Part shown: positions 1 to 6,178 of the stretch, piece after piece
How positions within the stretch are numbered: the stretch's first letter is position 1
Layout of the letters: every line of letters begins with the position of its first letter
Assembly (NCBI GenBank): GCA_937930625.1
Contig: CALHBW010000503.1
Coordinates: forward strand, 1-14,816
Direction: 5' to 3'
Source of the DNA: an uncultured Saprospiraceae bacterium
GTDB lineage: Bacteria; Bacteroidota; Bacteroidia; Chitinophagales; Saprospiraceae
DNA length: 14,816 bases
The notes under the pieces: model-generated
What the model was told of the DNA's origin: nothing
What the model saw: only the letters and a program-made list of their open reading frames with translations
Databases searched by the model: none
Translations under genes and position numbers: made by a program

Positions 1-417
1 GAACGCTCCAATTTAGGCAAATTATCCGTCAATGATAATATCAATCTCGAACGCGCCATGCTCGCCAATGCCCGTCTTGACGGACACATCGTACAAGGAC
101 ATGTCGATACGACTGCACAGTGCATTTCCGTAAAAGAAGCAGATGGGAGTTGGTATTATTCGTTTCGATATACGCCTACGGATGAGTTGTTGTTGGTGGA
201 TAAAGGCTCGATTTGTATCAACGGTGTTAGTCTCACAGTGGTCGAACCTGTGGATGATATCTTTTCGGTGGCAATCATTCCCTTTACCTACGAGCATACG
301 ACCTTCAAAACGCTCAAAGCAGGTGATACGGTCAATTTAGAATTTGATATTTTAGGGAAATATATAGCAAAATATGTAAAAGTGTATAGTAACACAGGCT
401 TCCAGCCTACACGTTAG
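1..417 (+). CDS. ribE: Riboflavin synthase alpha subunit, 3' part (start outside window)
   Basis: Frame 1 is open from the first base to a TAG at 415-417, giving 138 residues. Riboflavin synthase converts two 6,7-dimethyl-8-ribityllumazine molecules into riboflavin and a pyrimidine by-product, in the cytosol. Seen: NLERAM (residues 15-20), GHIVQGHVDTTA (28-39), GSICINGVSLTV (69-80, the second lumazine-binding barrel) and VNLEFDILGKYIAKYV near the end. By comparison with the roughly 200-residue family about 70 N-terminal residues are missing. The natural protein should stop soon after the LGKYIAKYV segment. The last codons (VYSNTGFQPTR) and the stop lie inside an inverted-repeat element at 388-507, so that tail is repeat-encoded. 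No lumazine synthase or other rib gene follows; the next gene is unrelated. Confidence 0.93.
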   Translation, partial: ERSNLGKLSVNDNINLERAMLANARLDGHIVQGHVDTTAQCISVKEADGSWYYSFRYTPTDELLLVDKGSICINGVSLTVVEPVDDIFSVAIIPFTYEHTTFKTLKAGDTVNLEFDILGKYIAKYVKVYSNTGFQPTR

Positions 418-507
418 TATGGCTTTCGTATGTTGTTTATTGATAAAATGCAAATGTGTGTCACATTTAATGCAAATATAACGTGCAGGCTGGAAGCCTG
501 TGTTACT
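388..507. repeat. REP-like inverted repeat with hairpin arms
   Basis: The arms 388-416 and 479-507 (29 bp) are reverse complements with one mismatch. Each arm contains its own small palindrome (AGGCT-nnn-AGCCT). The 62-bp spacer holds a third hairpin, AAATGTG-TGT-CACATTT at 452-468. The left arm overlaps the last ten codons of riboflavin synthase up to the first two bases of its stop. The right arm ends one base before the DUF1697 start codon. It could act as a transcription terminator or be a dispersed element of REP/BIME type; no T-run follows the stems. From memory, sequences containing AGGCTGGAAGCCT recur in Bacteroidota genomes, but I cannot verify this here. Confidence 0.85.
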
Positions 508-508
508 T

Positions 509-1045
509 ATGAAATATATCGTCCTACTTCGTGGCATCAATGTCAGTGGAAAAAACAAAATCAAAATGGCAGACCTTCGCGCTATGCTCGAAGCGATGAA
601 TTTTGAGGCTGTGCAGACCTATATCCAAAGCGGAAATATCATTTTGGAAGCCGATGAGATGCCCAATACCAAATTAGCCAACCGCATCAAAACGCAAATC
701 AAAACGACTTTTGACCATGATGTGCCGACCTTAGTATTGAGGGTAGGGGAGTGGCGCGATATTTTTAAGAATAACCCTTTTCTCCAAAAAAGAAATGAAG
801 ATATTAAGGCATTATATGTTACCATTCTTGCAGAATTGCCTGATAATGATTTAGTTGCTGCGGTAAAGGATTTTCAACACAAAGCTGATGAATTTCAGAT
901 AATCGGTAAAAATATCTACATCTTTTGCCCTGACGGATACGGGCGTACCAAACTCACCAATAACTTTTTTGAACGAAAATTAAAAGTCGCAGCTACTACG
1001 CGCAATTGGAAAACAGTAACAAAATTGGTGGAACTTTTGGAGTAA
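509..1045 (+). CDS. DUF1697 family protein
   Basis: A 178-residue protein of the DUF1697 family, whose biochemical role is unknown as far as I know. Recognised from the N-terminal signature LLRGINVSGKNKIKM (residues 6-20), VQTYIQSGNI (35-44) and the C-terminal GRTKLTNNFFERKLK followed by ATTRNWKTV. The length matches the family. An in-frame GTG at 500 would add three residues, but those bases belong to the repeat arm and family members begin at MKYI-type sequence, so ATG 509 is chosen. No Shine-Dalgarno sequence is visible, which is usual in Bacteroidota. The methyltransferase gene starts 25 bp after its stop, so the two are probably co-transcribed. It is probably cytosolic, with no signal peptide or membrane segment. 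Confidence 0.9.
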   Translation: MKYIVLLRGINVSGKNKIKMADLRAMLEAMNFEAVQTYIQSGNIILEADEMPNTKLANRIKTQIKTTFDHDVPTLVLRVGEWRDIFKNNPFLQKRNEDIKALYVTILAELPDNDLVAAVKDFQHKADEFQIIGKNIYIFCPDGYGRTKLTNNFFERKLKVAATTRNWKTVTKLVELLE

Positions 1046-1070
1046 ATTGAGTCAGATAAAATTAGGTAAA

Positions 1071-1661
1071 ATGAACACAGAACAATACTGGACAGAACGC
1101 TATGAAAATGCCTCAACAGGCTGGGACATCGGCTATGCTTCTACACCGATAAAAACGTATTTTGAGCAAGTAAAAAATAAGGATTTGAAAATTTTGATTC
1201 CGGGTGCGGGGCGTGGATATGAAGCGGAATGCCTTTACCGTGAGGGTTTTACGAATGTGTTTGTATTGGATGTTTCAGAATTGCCCTTGCGTGATATACA
1301 GGAGCGCGTACCGGATTTTCCGAATGAGCAACTCATTCAAGATGATTTTTTCGGACACGAAGGCACATACGATATTATCGTAGAACAGACGTTTTTTTGT
1401 TCATTTCCACCAACTAAAGAAAATCGTACAGCTTACGCCAAAAAGATGTACGAACTACTCAAACCGGGTGGAAAACTCATGGGTCTGTGGTTTACTTTTC
1501 CATTGACAGGCGATATGGAGAAGCGTCCTTTTGGTGGTTCGCAAGAAGAGTATCTCACCTATTTTGAACCGTATTTTGAGATAAAAATTTTTGAACCTTG
1601 CTATAATTCTATCCCACCGCGAGCAGGGAATGAATTATTTGGAATATTTGTTAAAAAATAG
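1071..1661 (+). CDS. SAM-dependent methyltransferase, TPMT/halide-thiol methyltransferase-like
   Basis: A 196-residue class I methyltransferase, likely cytosolic. Seen: TGWDIGYASTPIK (residues 16-28), the AdoMet-binding loop ILIPGAGRGYEAECL (41-55), VLDVSE (65-70) for the ribose hydroxyls, DDFFGHEGTYDIIVEQTFFC (91-110), and LLKPGGKL followed by a short C-terminal strand. The order W-D-G, PGAGRGYE, EQTFFC and LLKPGG is typical of the thiopurine methyltransferase family, which includes plant thiocyanate/halide methyltransferases. The substrate cannot be decided from sequence; small thiols or anions are family possibilities. An upstream in-frame TTG at 1047 would add eight residues, but ATG 1071 gives the usual family N-terminus and follows AGGT. 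It is probably co-transcribed with the DUF1697 gene ending 25 bp upstream. Confidence 0.88.
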   Translation: MNTEQYWTERYENASTGWDIGYASTPIKTYFEQVKNKDLKILIPGAGRGYEAECLYREGFTNVFVLDVSELPLRDIQERVPDFPNEQLIQDDFFGHEGTYDIIVEQTFFCSFPPTKENRTAYAKKMYELLKPGGKLMGLWFTFPLTGDMEKRPFGGSQEEYLTYFEPYFEIKIFEPCYNSIPPRAGNELFGIFVKK

Positions 1662-1868
1662 TAATAATTCGGAAAAACACCCATCACTACGACGTATTTA
1701 ATATATTATTTTGCAATCAATTTTGGTGTATTACTTCGTTTATTAGAAAAATAAATATAAGATGCAACCATTTAAGAATAATCCCATTCTTAGTGGTACT
1801 AGTCATATTTTTTTTATAACTTACAATCATATCTGAACTTATCTTACACACCATTATTCATCACCCAA

Positions 1869-1914
1869 ATTCTGCATCTTGTGAGTCCTAAGCCATCAAA
1901 AAATGATGCAGAAT
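1869..1914 (+). promoter_or_regulatory. Possible leader hairpin upstream of the 1939 gene
   Basis: A perfect 10-bp inverted repeat (ATTCTGCATC at 1869-1878, GATGCAGAAT at 1905-1914) with a 26-nt loop ends 24 bp before the start codon of the secreted protein. The rest of the 277-bp gap 1662-1938 is AT-rich and I see no gene or convincing promoter in it. The hairpin could be an operator or an RNA leader structure; its function is unproven. Confidence 0.3.
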
Positions 1915-1938
1915 AATTAGGTACAAAAACTATTCACT

Positions 1939-3195
1939 ATGAGAATTTTTACAATTATGCTCATTTTGGCATTGACTTTTTGCTATGGTCATGCCCAAAG
2001 TCCCACTTTTACGGGCAATGCCGCCGCTGATTTTCTAAATACACCGGGGCATCAATTTTTCCTTGATTTTGCAGACGACGTAGGCTTGCCGGGAGCTGCA
2101 CCCAACAACACCGTCAGCGGTTGGGATATTCGTTCTGCTTTCTTTTATTATGATGATGTCGCGGATGACTTATACGTAGGAATTGATTTTGGCGGTATTT
2201 TTGGCGATGCTGAAGGCAATGGAGACCCCTCGAGCTCTGCATCATGGCTCAATGCGCTGGATGGCATAGATCACCCTAGTTTGAGCAATACAGAGGGCTT
2301 CGTTTTAGCTTTTGACAATGGTGGCGATGGTGATTATGACACCTATGTCGGTGTGTCCCGAATGGATGATATTACCAAATTTGGATTATATCAATTCACT
2401 TCAAATATCAATGTTGCACCCAATCAATTTCCGGTAACAGCTACAGGCTCAGTTGCTTTGCACTCCGATATTTTTAATGAGGATAAGCCTGACTTAGAAT
2501 TTGTTATCCAAGATATTTCTAATCATGTAGATGAACTTTGCGGCGTTGATTTTACCATTTTTGCAGGAAGTTATGAGGATGGTCCTATCGGAGAAGACCA
2601 CCTTTATTCCCGACTCAATTTCTGCGGTTCGCTGCCTGTGACCTTTACAGATTTCGGATCATCTACCAAAGGCAGACGGGTACAATTGGATTGGAATCTG
2701 GCAACAGAAATCAATAACGATTATTTTGAAATTCAACATGCTGCTGATGCGAATAGTGCCTTCAAAACCATTGGAAGAATAGACGGAGGTGGTACTACTT
2801 CCGCACCGACTGCCTATACATTTTATCACGATACTCCTGTAAAAGGGAATAATTATTACCGCATCAAACAAGTTGATTTTGATGGAATTGTATGGTATTC
2901 ATGGGTGATTATAGAGGAATATGAAGGCGGAGACGGTAGCACAATAGAAGTTTATCCGAACCCGAATAAAGGCGAATTTATGCTTGGATTGCCCACGATA
3001 GTTGCTGATACCGAGGCATTTATACGAATTATGGATGCCACAGGCAAAACTATTATGGAAGAAACCACTACGCTACGGTCAGGGTTGACTTCTTATGCGA
3101 TTAATATGAAAGGACTACCTGAAGGATATTATTACGCTTCACTCGCGTTGCACATTACAGGAAGTACTTATAATAAAGGCTTTTTCGTCAGATAG
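1939..3195 (+). CDS. Secreted protein with C-terminal T9SS type A sorting domain
   Basis: A 418-residue exported protein. Residues 1-19 form a Sec signal peptide (hydrophobic ILALTF core, likely cleavage near GHA-QS). Residues 20-230 are an unrecognised acidic domain rich in Asp and Gly, with two cysteines (C201, C229) that could form a disulfide. Residues 232-328 follow the pattern seen before T9SS tails (VTFTDF, LDWNLATEINNDYFEIQH, NNYYRIKQVDFDG). Residues 338-418 are a type A sorting domain with VYPNPNKGEF, a GK(T)I turn, LPEGYYYASL and a final basic residue. By family knowledge such proteins cross the outer membrane through T9SS and are anchored or released. The catalytic or binding role of the N-terminal domain is unknown. 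It appears monocistronic, with 277 and 719 bp of non-coding DNA on either side. Confidence 0.88.
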   Translation: MRIFTIMLILALTFCYGHAQSPTFTGNAAADFLNTPGHQFFLDFADDVGLPGAAPNNTVSGWDIRSAFFYYDDVADDLYVGIDFGGIFGDAEGNGDPSSSASWLNALDGIDHPSLSNTEGFVLAFDNGGDGDYDTYVGVSRMDDITKFGLYQFTSNINVAPNQFPVTATGSVALHSDIFNEDKPDLEFVIQDISNHVDELCGVDFTIFAGSYEDGPIGEDHLYSRLNFCGSLPVTFTDFGSSTKGRRVQLDWNLATEINNDYFEIQHAADANSAFKTIGRIDGGGTTSAPTAYTFYHDTPVKGNNYYRIKQVDFDGIVWYSWVIIEEYEGGDGSTIEVYPNPNKGEFMLGLPTIVADTEAFIRIMDATGKTIMEETTTLRSGLTSYAINMKGLPEGYYYASLALHITGSTYNKGFFVR

Positions 3196-3204
3196 TTAGG
3201 GGGG

Positions 3205-3506
3205 GATTGGTTGATTGGGTTGATTGGTTGATTGGGTTGATTAGTTGATTGGGTTTATTAAGTTATTTAGTTGATACAGTACGAAGTGAATTTCGCTTTG
3301 CGGGGAGTGTTCACCCAACTGTGTCTTATTCGATTAAATTAAGGATGCTATATTTACAAAAGACTGATAATCAAATCTCTGCGAACTCCGCGTTCTCTGC
3401 GTGACACAAAATATTGAATAGTCCCGCTTTGCGAAATTTTACCCAATCAACCAATCAACCAATCAACCAATCAACCAAATCAACCAATCAACCAAATCAA
3501 CCCATC
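3205..3506. repeat. Nested inverted-repeat element with 8/9-bp tandem arms
   Basis: The left arm 3205-3274 is a tandem array of GATTGGTT (8 bp) alternating with GATTGGGTT (9 bp), decaying toward its inner end. The right arm 3441-3506 is the same unit reversed, about eight copies of AACCAATC with some nine-base variants. Inside lies a second imperfect inverted repeat, 3288-3304 with 3423-3439 (GAATTTCGC/GCGAAATTT type ends). The centre holds a CTCTGCG-rich stretch at about 3375-3405. No ORF is convincing. The architecture of tandem-unit arms around a GC-richer inner palindrome is shared with the elements at 5051 and 8340. Confidence 0.85.
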
Positions 3507-3668
3507 CACCCTGTCACACAAATTTAGTATATTTCATATATCAATGCAGCCTGTTGTACTTTACAGGCGTCTTATCTAAAAATGAGTTTATTTTTCCTGA
3601 ATAAATGAGAAAAAAATATTACATTTGAACATTCATTAGATATAAAAAGCCTTGTATTTAACAATATG

Positions 3669-3807
3669 TTCGCCAAATTGAAAATTGATAATTGAGAGTT
3701 GATAATTTATTTATTTTTTATTTCATAAAAAACTTAAAATTAAACAATTACAAATTATAAAATAAAATTAGTTATCAATTATACATTCTCAATTCTCAAT
3801 TTGGCGA
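3669..3807. repeat. Inverted-repeat element with heptamer arms (AATTGAN)
   Basis: The outer ends share TTCGCCAAATTGA exactly in inverted orientation (3669-3681 and 3795-3807). Inward, the left arm reads as heptamers AATTGAA, AATTGAT, AATTGAG, AGTTGAT, AATTTAT (3676-3710). The right arm, reversed, reads AATTGAG, AATTGAG, AATGTAT, AATTGAT. The roughly 60-bp centre is almost pure A/T. This is the second repeat in the same 719-bp gap. A TACATTTG that fits a Bacteroidota -7 box lies at 3620-3627, but I see no well-placed TTG upstream of it. Positions 3808-3914 are AT-rich leader with nothing recognisable. Confidence 0.8.
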
Positions 3808-3914
3808 AGACATTGATTTAAATTGATTATATTGTTTTAATAAAATTTTTTTCATAGAAAATGCTCAACTAATTCACTCCTTACCACCATTTTTAACCAT
3901 AAACTACTAACACT

Positions 3915-5048
3915 ATGAGATTAAAAATTACCCATGCTATTCTAACCACATTATTGTTATTTGGATGTTTGGTGTTGTTTGTGAGCTACGAAGACGGACC
4001 GGCAAGAAGCGGAAACGCATGGATAGGCGCACCCGGCGAATCCGGCGTGACTTGTGGAACTTGCCACAGCAATCCCGGAGCTTTTGGTTTTGTCAATATC
4101 GACATCACGATACACACGGCGGGAGGTGTTGAGGTTGCGTATTATGTACCGGGCAATACTTATACCGTAACAGTGGCAGTCAACCCCGAAGTCGGCGCAC
4201 CTGCCGGATACGGATTTCAAGCTGTCGCGCTTGATGCGACCCATAATAATGCAGGAATATTTACCTCCGAAAGCGAGATGATAGGCATACGGACTATCAA
4301 CGACCGCTTGTATGCTGAACACAATATGCCCTCTCCTTCACGGACTTTTGCCATTCGATGGGAAGCTCCTGCAACGGATATAGGTGATGTCACATTTTAT
4401 GCTTCGGGCAATACTGTCAATGGTGACGGGACTAGTGCCGGAGATAGTGGTATAGGGACTGTTCCCGCCAAGCTAACCGTTAGCTCAAATACTGCGCTTG
4501 CCGTCGAATTAGTTGCCTTTGAAGCAGAACAATCCTTTAATAGTGTCTTGTTGAAATGGATAACGCAGACGGAATCCAATAGCGATTATTTTGTATTGGA
4601 ACATGCGCCACAAGGCATTGATTTTAAAGAAGTTGCAAACGTTCCTGCTGTGGGATTTTCTTCTGATATTCAAACGTATAGTGAGTACCACATCACGCCG
4701 AATAACGGTTTGAATTACTATCGTTTGAAGCAAGTAGATACGGACGGAACATTCAAATACAGCAATATTATTGTATTTGAAATGAATAAAAAAGACCGCC
4801 CAACACTAGAAGCCTTTCCGAACTTAATAGCGAATCATACCACCCTCTTTTTCCATAATAATATGGGCAATATATTCCATTCCGAAGTTCGTATATATGC
4901 GATGTCCGGGCAGTTGGTGAGTACTTATCCCTTTGAACTTTTACAGGGAGAAAATCGCCTTGAATTAGATTTGAGTGATTTAGAAAGTGGTTATTATACC
5001 ATTAGTTTGAAAGAGGCAAGCGAGGCTATCCGAATTTTTAAAAACTGA
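3915..5048 (+). CDS. Choice-of-anchor V domain protein with T9SS-type C-terminal tail
   Basis: A 377-residue exported protein. Residues 1-24 are a hydrophobic signal segment; a cysteine at 18 lies inside it, but the hydrophobic stretch continues beyond, so a lipoprotein is less likely. Residues about 29-190 match the domain called choice-of-anchor V (reelin-like beta sandwich): IGAPGESGVTCGTCHSNPG at about 37-55, YYVPGNTYTVTVAV, GYGFQAVALD, and RTFAIRWEAPATDIGDVTFYASGNTVNGDG split over 143-172. Residues 195-290 are a linker (LKWITQTESNSDYFVLEH, LNYYRLKQVDTDG). The tail 297-377 (LEAFPN, VRIYAMSGQLV, LDLSDLESGYYTISL) is a T9SS sorting domain with a weakened PNP motif. CGTCH at 47-51 fits the c-type haem pattern but is a usual part of this domain. 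It is followed directly by the repeat-bounded cassette. Confidence 0.85.
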   Translation: MRLKITHAILTTLLLFGCLVLFVSYEDGPARSGNAWIGAPGESGVTCGTCHSNPGAFGFVNIDITIHTAGGVEVAYYVPGNTYTVTVAVNPEVGAPAGYGFQAVALDATHNNAGIFTSESEMIGIRTINDRLYAEHNMPSPSRTFAIRWEAPATDIGDVTFYASGNTVNGDGTSAGDSGIGTVPAKLTVSSNTALAVELVAFEAEQSFNSVLLKWITQTESNSDYFVLEHAPQGIDFKEVANVPAVGFSSDIQTYSEYHITPNNGLNYYRLKQVDTDGTFKYSNIIVFEMNKKDRPTLEAFPNLIANHTTLFFHNNMGNIFHSEVRIYAMSGQLVSTYPFELLQGENRLELDLSDLESGYYTISLKEASEAIRIFKN

Positions 5049-5050
5049 CG

Positions 5051-5145
5051 GATTTTTGATTTGAGGATTTTTGATTTTTGATTGAATTTTGCTTCGCAAA
5101 ATTTCATATAAATACATTCGCGTAGCGAATCAATCAAAAATCAAA
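5051..5145. repeat. Left terminal repeat of the cassette: heptamer arm plus hairpins
   Basis: Positions 5051-5089 are a 39-bp arm built of GATTTTT-type units (GATTTTT, GATTTGAG, GATTTTT, GATTTTT, GATTGAA). It is a perfect reverse complement of 6134-6172. Next come two hairpins, AATTTTGC-TTC-GCAAAATT (5085-5103) and ATTCGC-GTA-GCGAAT (5116-5130), then 5130-5145, which is reverse complementary to 5070-5085 over 16 bp. The unit alone therefore already forms an arm-hairpin-arm palindrome. It starts two bases after the stop codon of the upstream secreted protein. Confidence 0.88.
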
Positions 5146-5188
5146 CTTTATGATACTATTTCTTTTTTTATAAGAAATGAGAGATGTA

Positions 5189-5253
5189 CTTAGGAACGCG
5201 GCAAAAATAACCTCTACCCAAGATGGTAAAGTTACTTTTGCCGCGTTCCTAAG
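5189..5253. repeat. Long hairpin downstream of the AbiEii-type gene
   Basis: The arms 5189-5211 and 5231-5253 are 23 bp each with one mismatch around a 19-bp loop. The stem is GC-containing (GGAACGCGGCAAAA type), unlike the AT-rich surroundings. The stop codon of the nucleotidyltransferase gene (5249-5251 on the minus strand) lies in the first arm encountered. It may terminate the minus-strand operon, though no T-run directly follows. Confidence 0.8.
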
Positions 5254-5866
5254 AGAGTTTTCTGACCTGTTCCCGAAGTTCTTTTTTTACCTTTTCCCAA
5301 GTGATACTTTTATCAAAAACTATCGGGTCACCATCTGCTTCGGCATCTTCAAAATAAGTCAAACTACGGATAATATGAAATGCAGTGCCATGAGGATACA
5401 TGTTTACGTGAAACTCTAACATTTTCTCCAAACTAAATTTCTCCAATAAAAAAAATATATCAAAAAAATCTTTCTTTTTCCCTCTCGCTGACATTGCATC
5501 TAACTTCATTGGTGCTATATCACGAATATCCGCTAACCTTAAATGTTCAAATTGCTTAATGGGAAATAATAATGGATATTTAAATCGAATCAAATCAACT
5601 TTTACATTGTCTATTTCCAGAATTAATGTTTGTTTTAATTTTACAAGGGTTTGTGTAATGTTAAAATCTTCCTCCAAATGTTGATAAATTAGTTCAGCAT
5701 CGAAGTTTTCTGTTGTAAATAAATCTAAATCAATGGATTGACGATGCCCTATTTGAAGAGATAAAGATGTACCACCTACCAAAAAAAAAGAATTTAGATA
5801 AGGTTTTTGCATCAAAGTTTTCAATAATTCCAATGTAGATTGTTCGACTGTTTGAGTTTGTAACAT
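5249..5866 (-). CDS. AbiEii/AbiGii-type nucleotidyltransferase (putative toxin)
   Basis: A 205-residue protein of the nucleotidyltransferase AbiEii/AbiGii toxin family (DUF1814), part of the polymerase beta-like NTase fold. Seen: LVGGTSLSLQIGHRQSIDLD at 29-48, with the GG-T/S motif (31-34) and the metal-binding pair D46 and D48; a likely third carboxylate D91 in VKVDLI; and motif IV KLDAMSARGKKKDFFDIFFL at 121-140. By family knowledge, AbiE toxins transfer nucleotides to cellular RNA (for example tRNA 3' ends), halt growth and can abort phage infection. Its gene starts inside the end of the DUF6922 gene (46-bp overlap), implying translational coupling. The stop lies in the arm of the hairpin 5189-5253. 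All catalytic motifs appear intact. Function in this organism is inferred. Confidence 0.87.
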   Translation of the reverse strand: MLQTQTVEQSTLELLKTLMQKPYLNSFFLVGGTSLSLQIGHRQSIDLDLFTTENFDAELIYQHLEEDFNITQTLVKLKQTLILEIDNVKVDLIRFKYPLLFPIKQFEHLRLADIRDIAPMKLDAMSARGKKKDFFDIFFLLEKFSLEKMLEFHVNMYPHGTAFHIIRSLTYFEDAEADGDPIVFDKSITWEKVKKELREQVRKLS

Positions 5867-6117
5867 CTGATTTCATTTAAGGGAATTTCAAAGTAAACGC
5901 TACAGAAACACATGACTCGTTTATCCATGTAACGCAAATTTTTGACAGTATTGCTTATTTTAGTACGTCCATACAAATTTAAAATGTACCTAAATTCTTC
6001 CCACGTTCCTCTATGTAACACCCTCTCAATGATGTAAATAGCATGTTTTTTTTCATCTAAATCATCAAAATGAGTATCCCAAAACAAACTTTTTCTCAAC
6101 GATACTTTATTTTCCAT
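5821..6117 (-). CDS. DUF6922 domain protein, probable antitoxin-like partner
   Basis: A 98-residue protein. The core LRKSLFWDTHFDDLDEKK followed by HAIYIIERVLHRGTWEEF and LNLYGRTKI is the pattern I associate with DUF6922, a small family often encoded just upstream of an AbiEii-like nucleotidyltransferase. Start: an in-frame ATG at 6141 would add eight residues encoded partly by the repeat arm. The ATG at 6115-6117 is chosen because the protein then starts close to the conserved LFWD core and lies just downstream of a well-formed promoter. The 3' end overlaps the toxin-like gene by 46 bp in another frame. Position and size suggest an antitoxin or regulator, but it lacks the length of classical AbiEi winged-helix antitoxins (about twice as long), so its mechanism is open. 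Final residues are rich in Asn/Lys and may be a flexible tail. Confidence 0.75.
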   Translation of the reverse strand: MENKVSLRKSLFWDTHFDDLDEKKHAIYIIERVLHRGTWEEFRYILNLYGRTKISNTVKNLRYMDKRVMCFCSVYFEIPLNEIRCYKLKQSNNLHWNY

Positions 6118-6122
6118 ATAAT

Positions 6123-6152
6123 CAAAAGTAACGAAATTCAATCAAAAATCAA
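6123..6152 (-). promoter_or_regulatory. Bacteroidota-type promoter for the DUF6922-AbiEii operon
   Basis: On the minus strand TTG (6152-6150), 19 bp, then TACTTTTG (6130-6123). This is a full match to the Bacteroidetes primary sigma consensus TTG-N19-TAnnTTTG. Only five bases separate the -7 box from the ATG at 6117, so the transcript is probably leaderless or nearly so. The -33 TTG lies inside the 39-bp repeat arm, whose tandem units offer many TTG triplets. Confidence 0.65.
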
Positions 6153-6172
6153 AAATCCTCAAATCAAAAATC
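6134..6172. repeat. Right terminal inverted-repeat arm of the cassette
   Basis: A 39-bp perfect reverse complement of 5051-5089, made of AAAAATC-type heptamers. It ends six bases before the stop of the family 31 hydrolase. Its inner part (6138-6153) is also a 16-bp direct repeat of 5130-5145. Confidence 0.9.
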
Positions 6173-6178
6173 ACCAAA

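Larger units (their letters stand above)
5051..6172. mobile_element. Putative accessory cassette bounded by a 39-bp perfect inverted repeat
   Basis: 1122 bp between two convergent genes, starting 2 bp after one stop codon and ending 6 bp before the other. The ends 5051-5089 and 6134-6172 are perfect inverted repeats. Inside are the two-gene AbiEii-type/DUF6922 operon and its promoter. There is no transposase or recombinase. A 16-bp direct repeat (5130-5145 and 6138-6153) brackets the gene-bearing part, suggesting insertion into, or recombination between, copies of a pre-existing heptamer element. I see no target-site duplication outside the inverted repeat. Mobility is inference; the repeats may simply be common in this genome. 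Confidence 0.45.

Noticed and set aside
1047..1070. TTG start for the methyltransferase (eight extra residues)
   Set aside because: ATG at 1071 gives the usual family N-terminus, and the extra residues have no family match.
3205..3506. Possible CRISPR array because of regularly repeated short units
   Set aside because: Units are 8-9 bp with no spacers between them and they face each other in two orientations; no cas gene is present.
3915..5048. Calling the CGTCH protein a cytochrome c
   Set aside because: The surrounding sequence matches a reelin-like anchor V domain with T9SS tail, not a cytochrome c fold; one CxxCH is not enough.
5177..5419. 80-codon plus-strand ORF starting before the hairpin
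   Set aside because: It runs through both arms of the hairpin and then antisense through the 3' end of the nucleotidyltransferase gene, and its sequence has no family features.
5051..6172. Classifying the cassette as an insertion sequence
   Set aside because: There is no transposase and no target-site duplication outside the inverted repeats, so only the weaker term cassette is justified.
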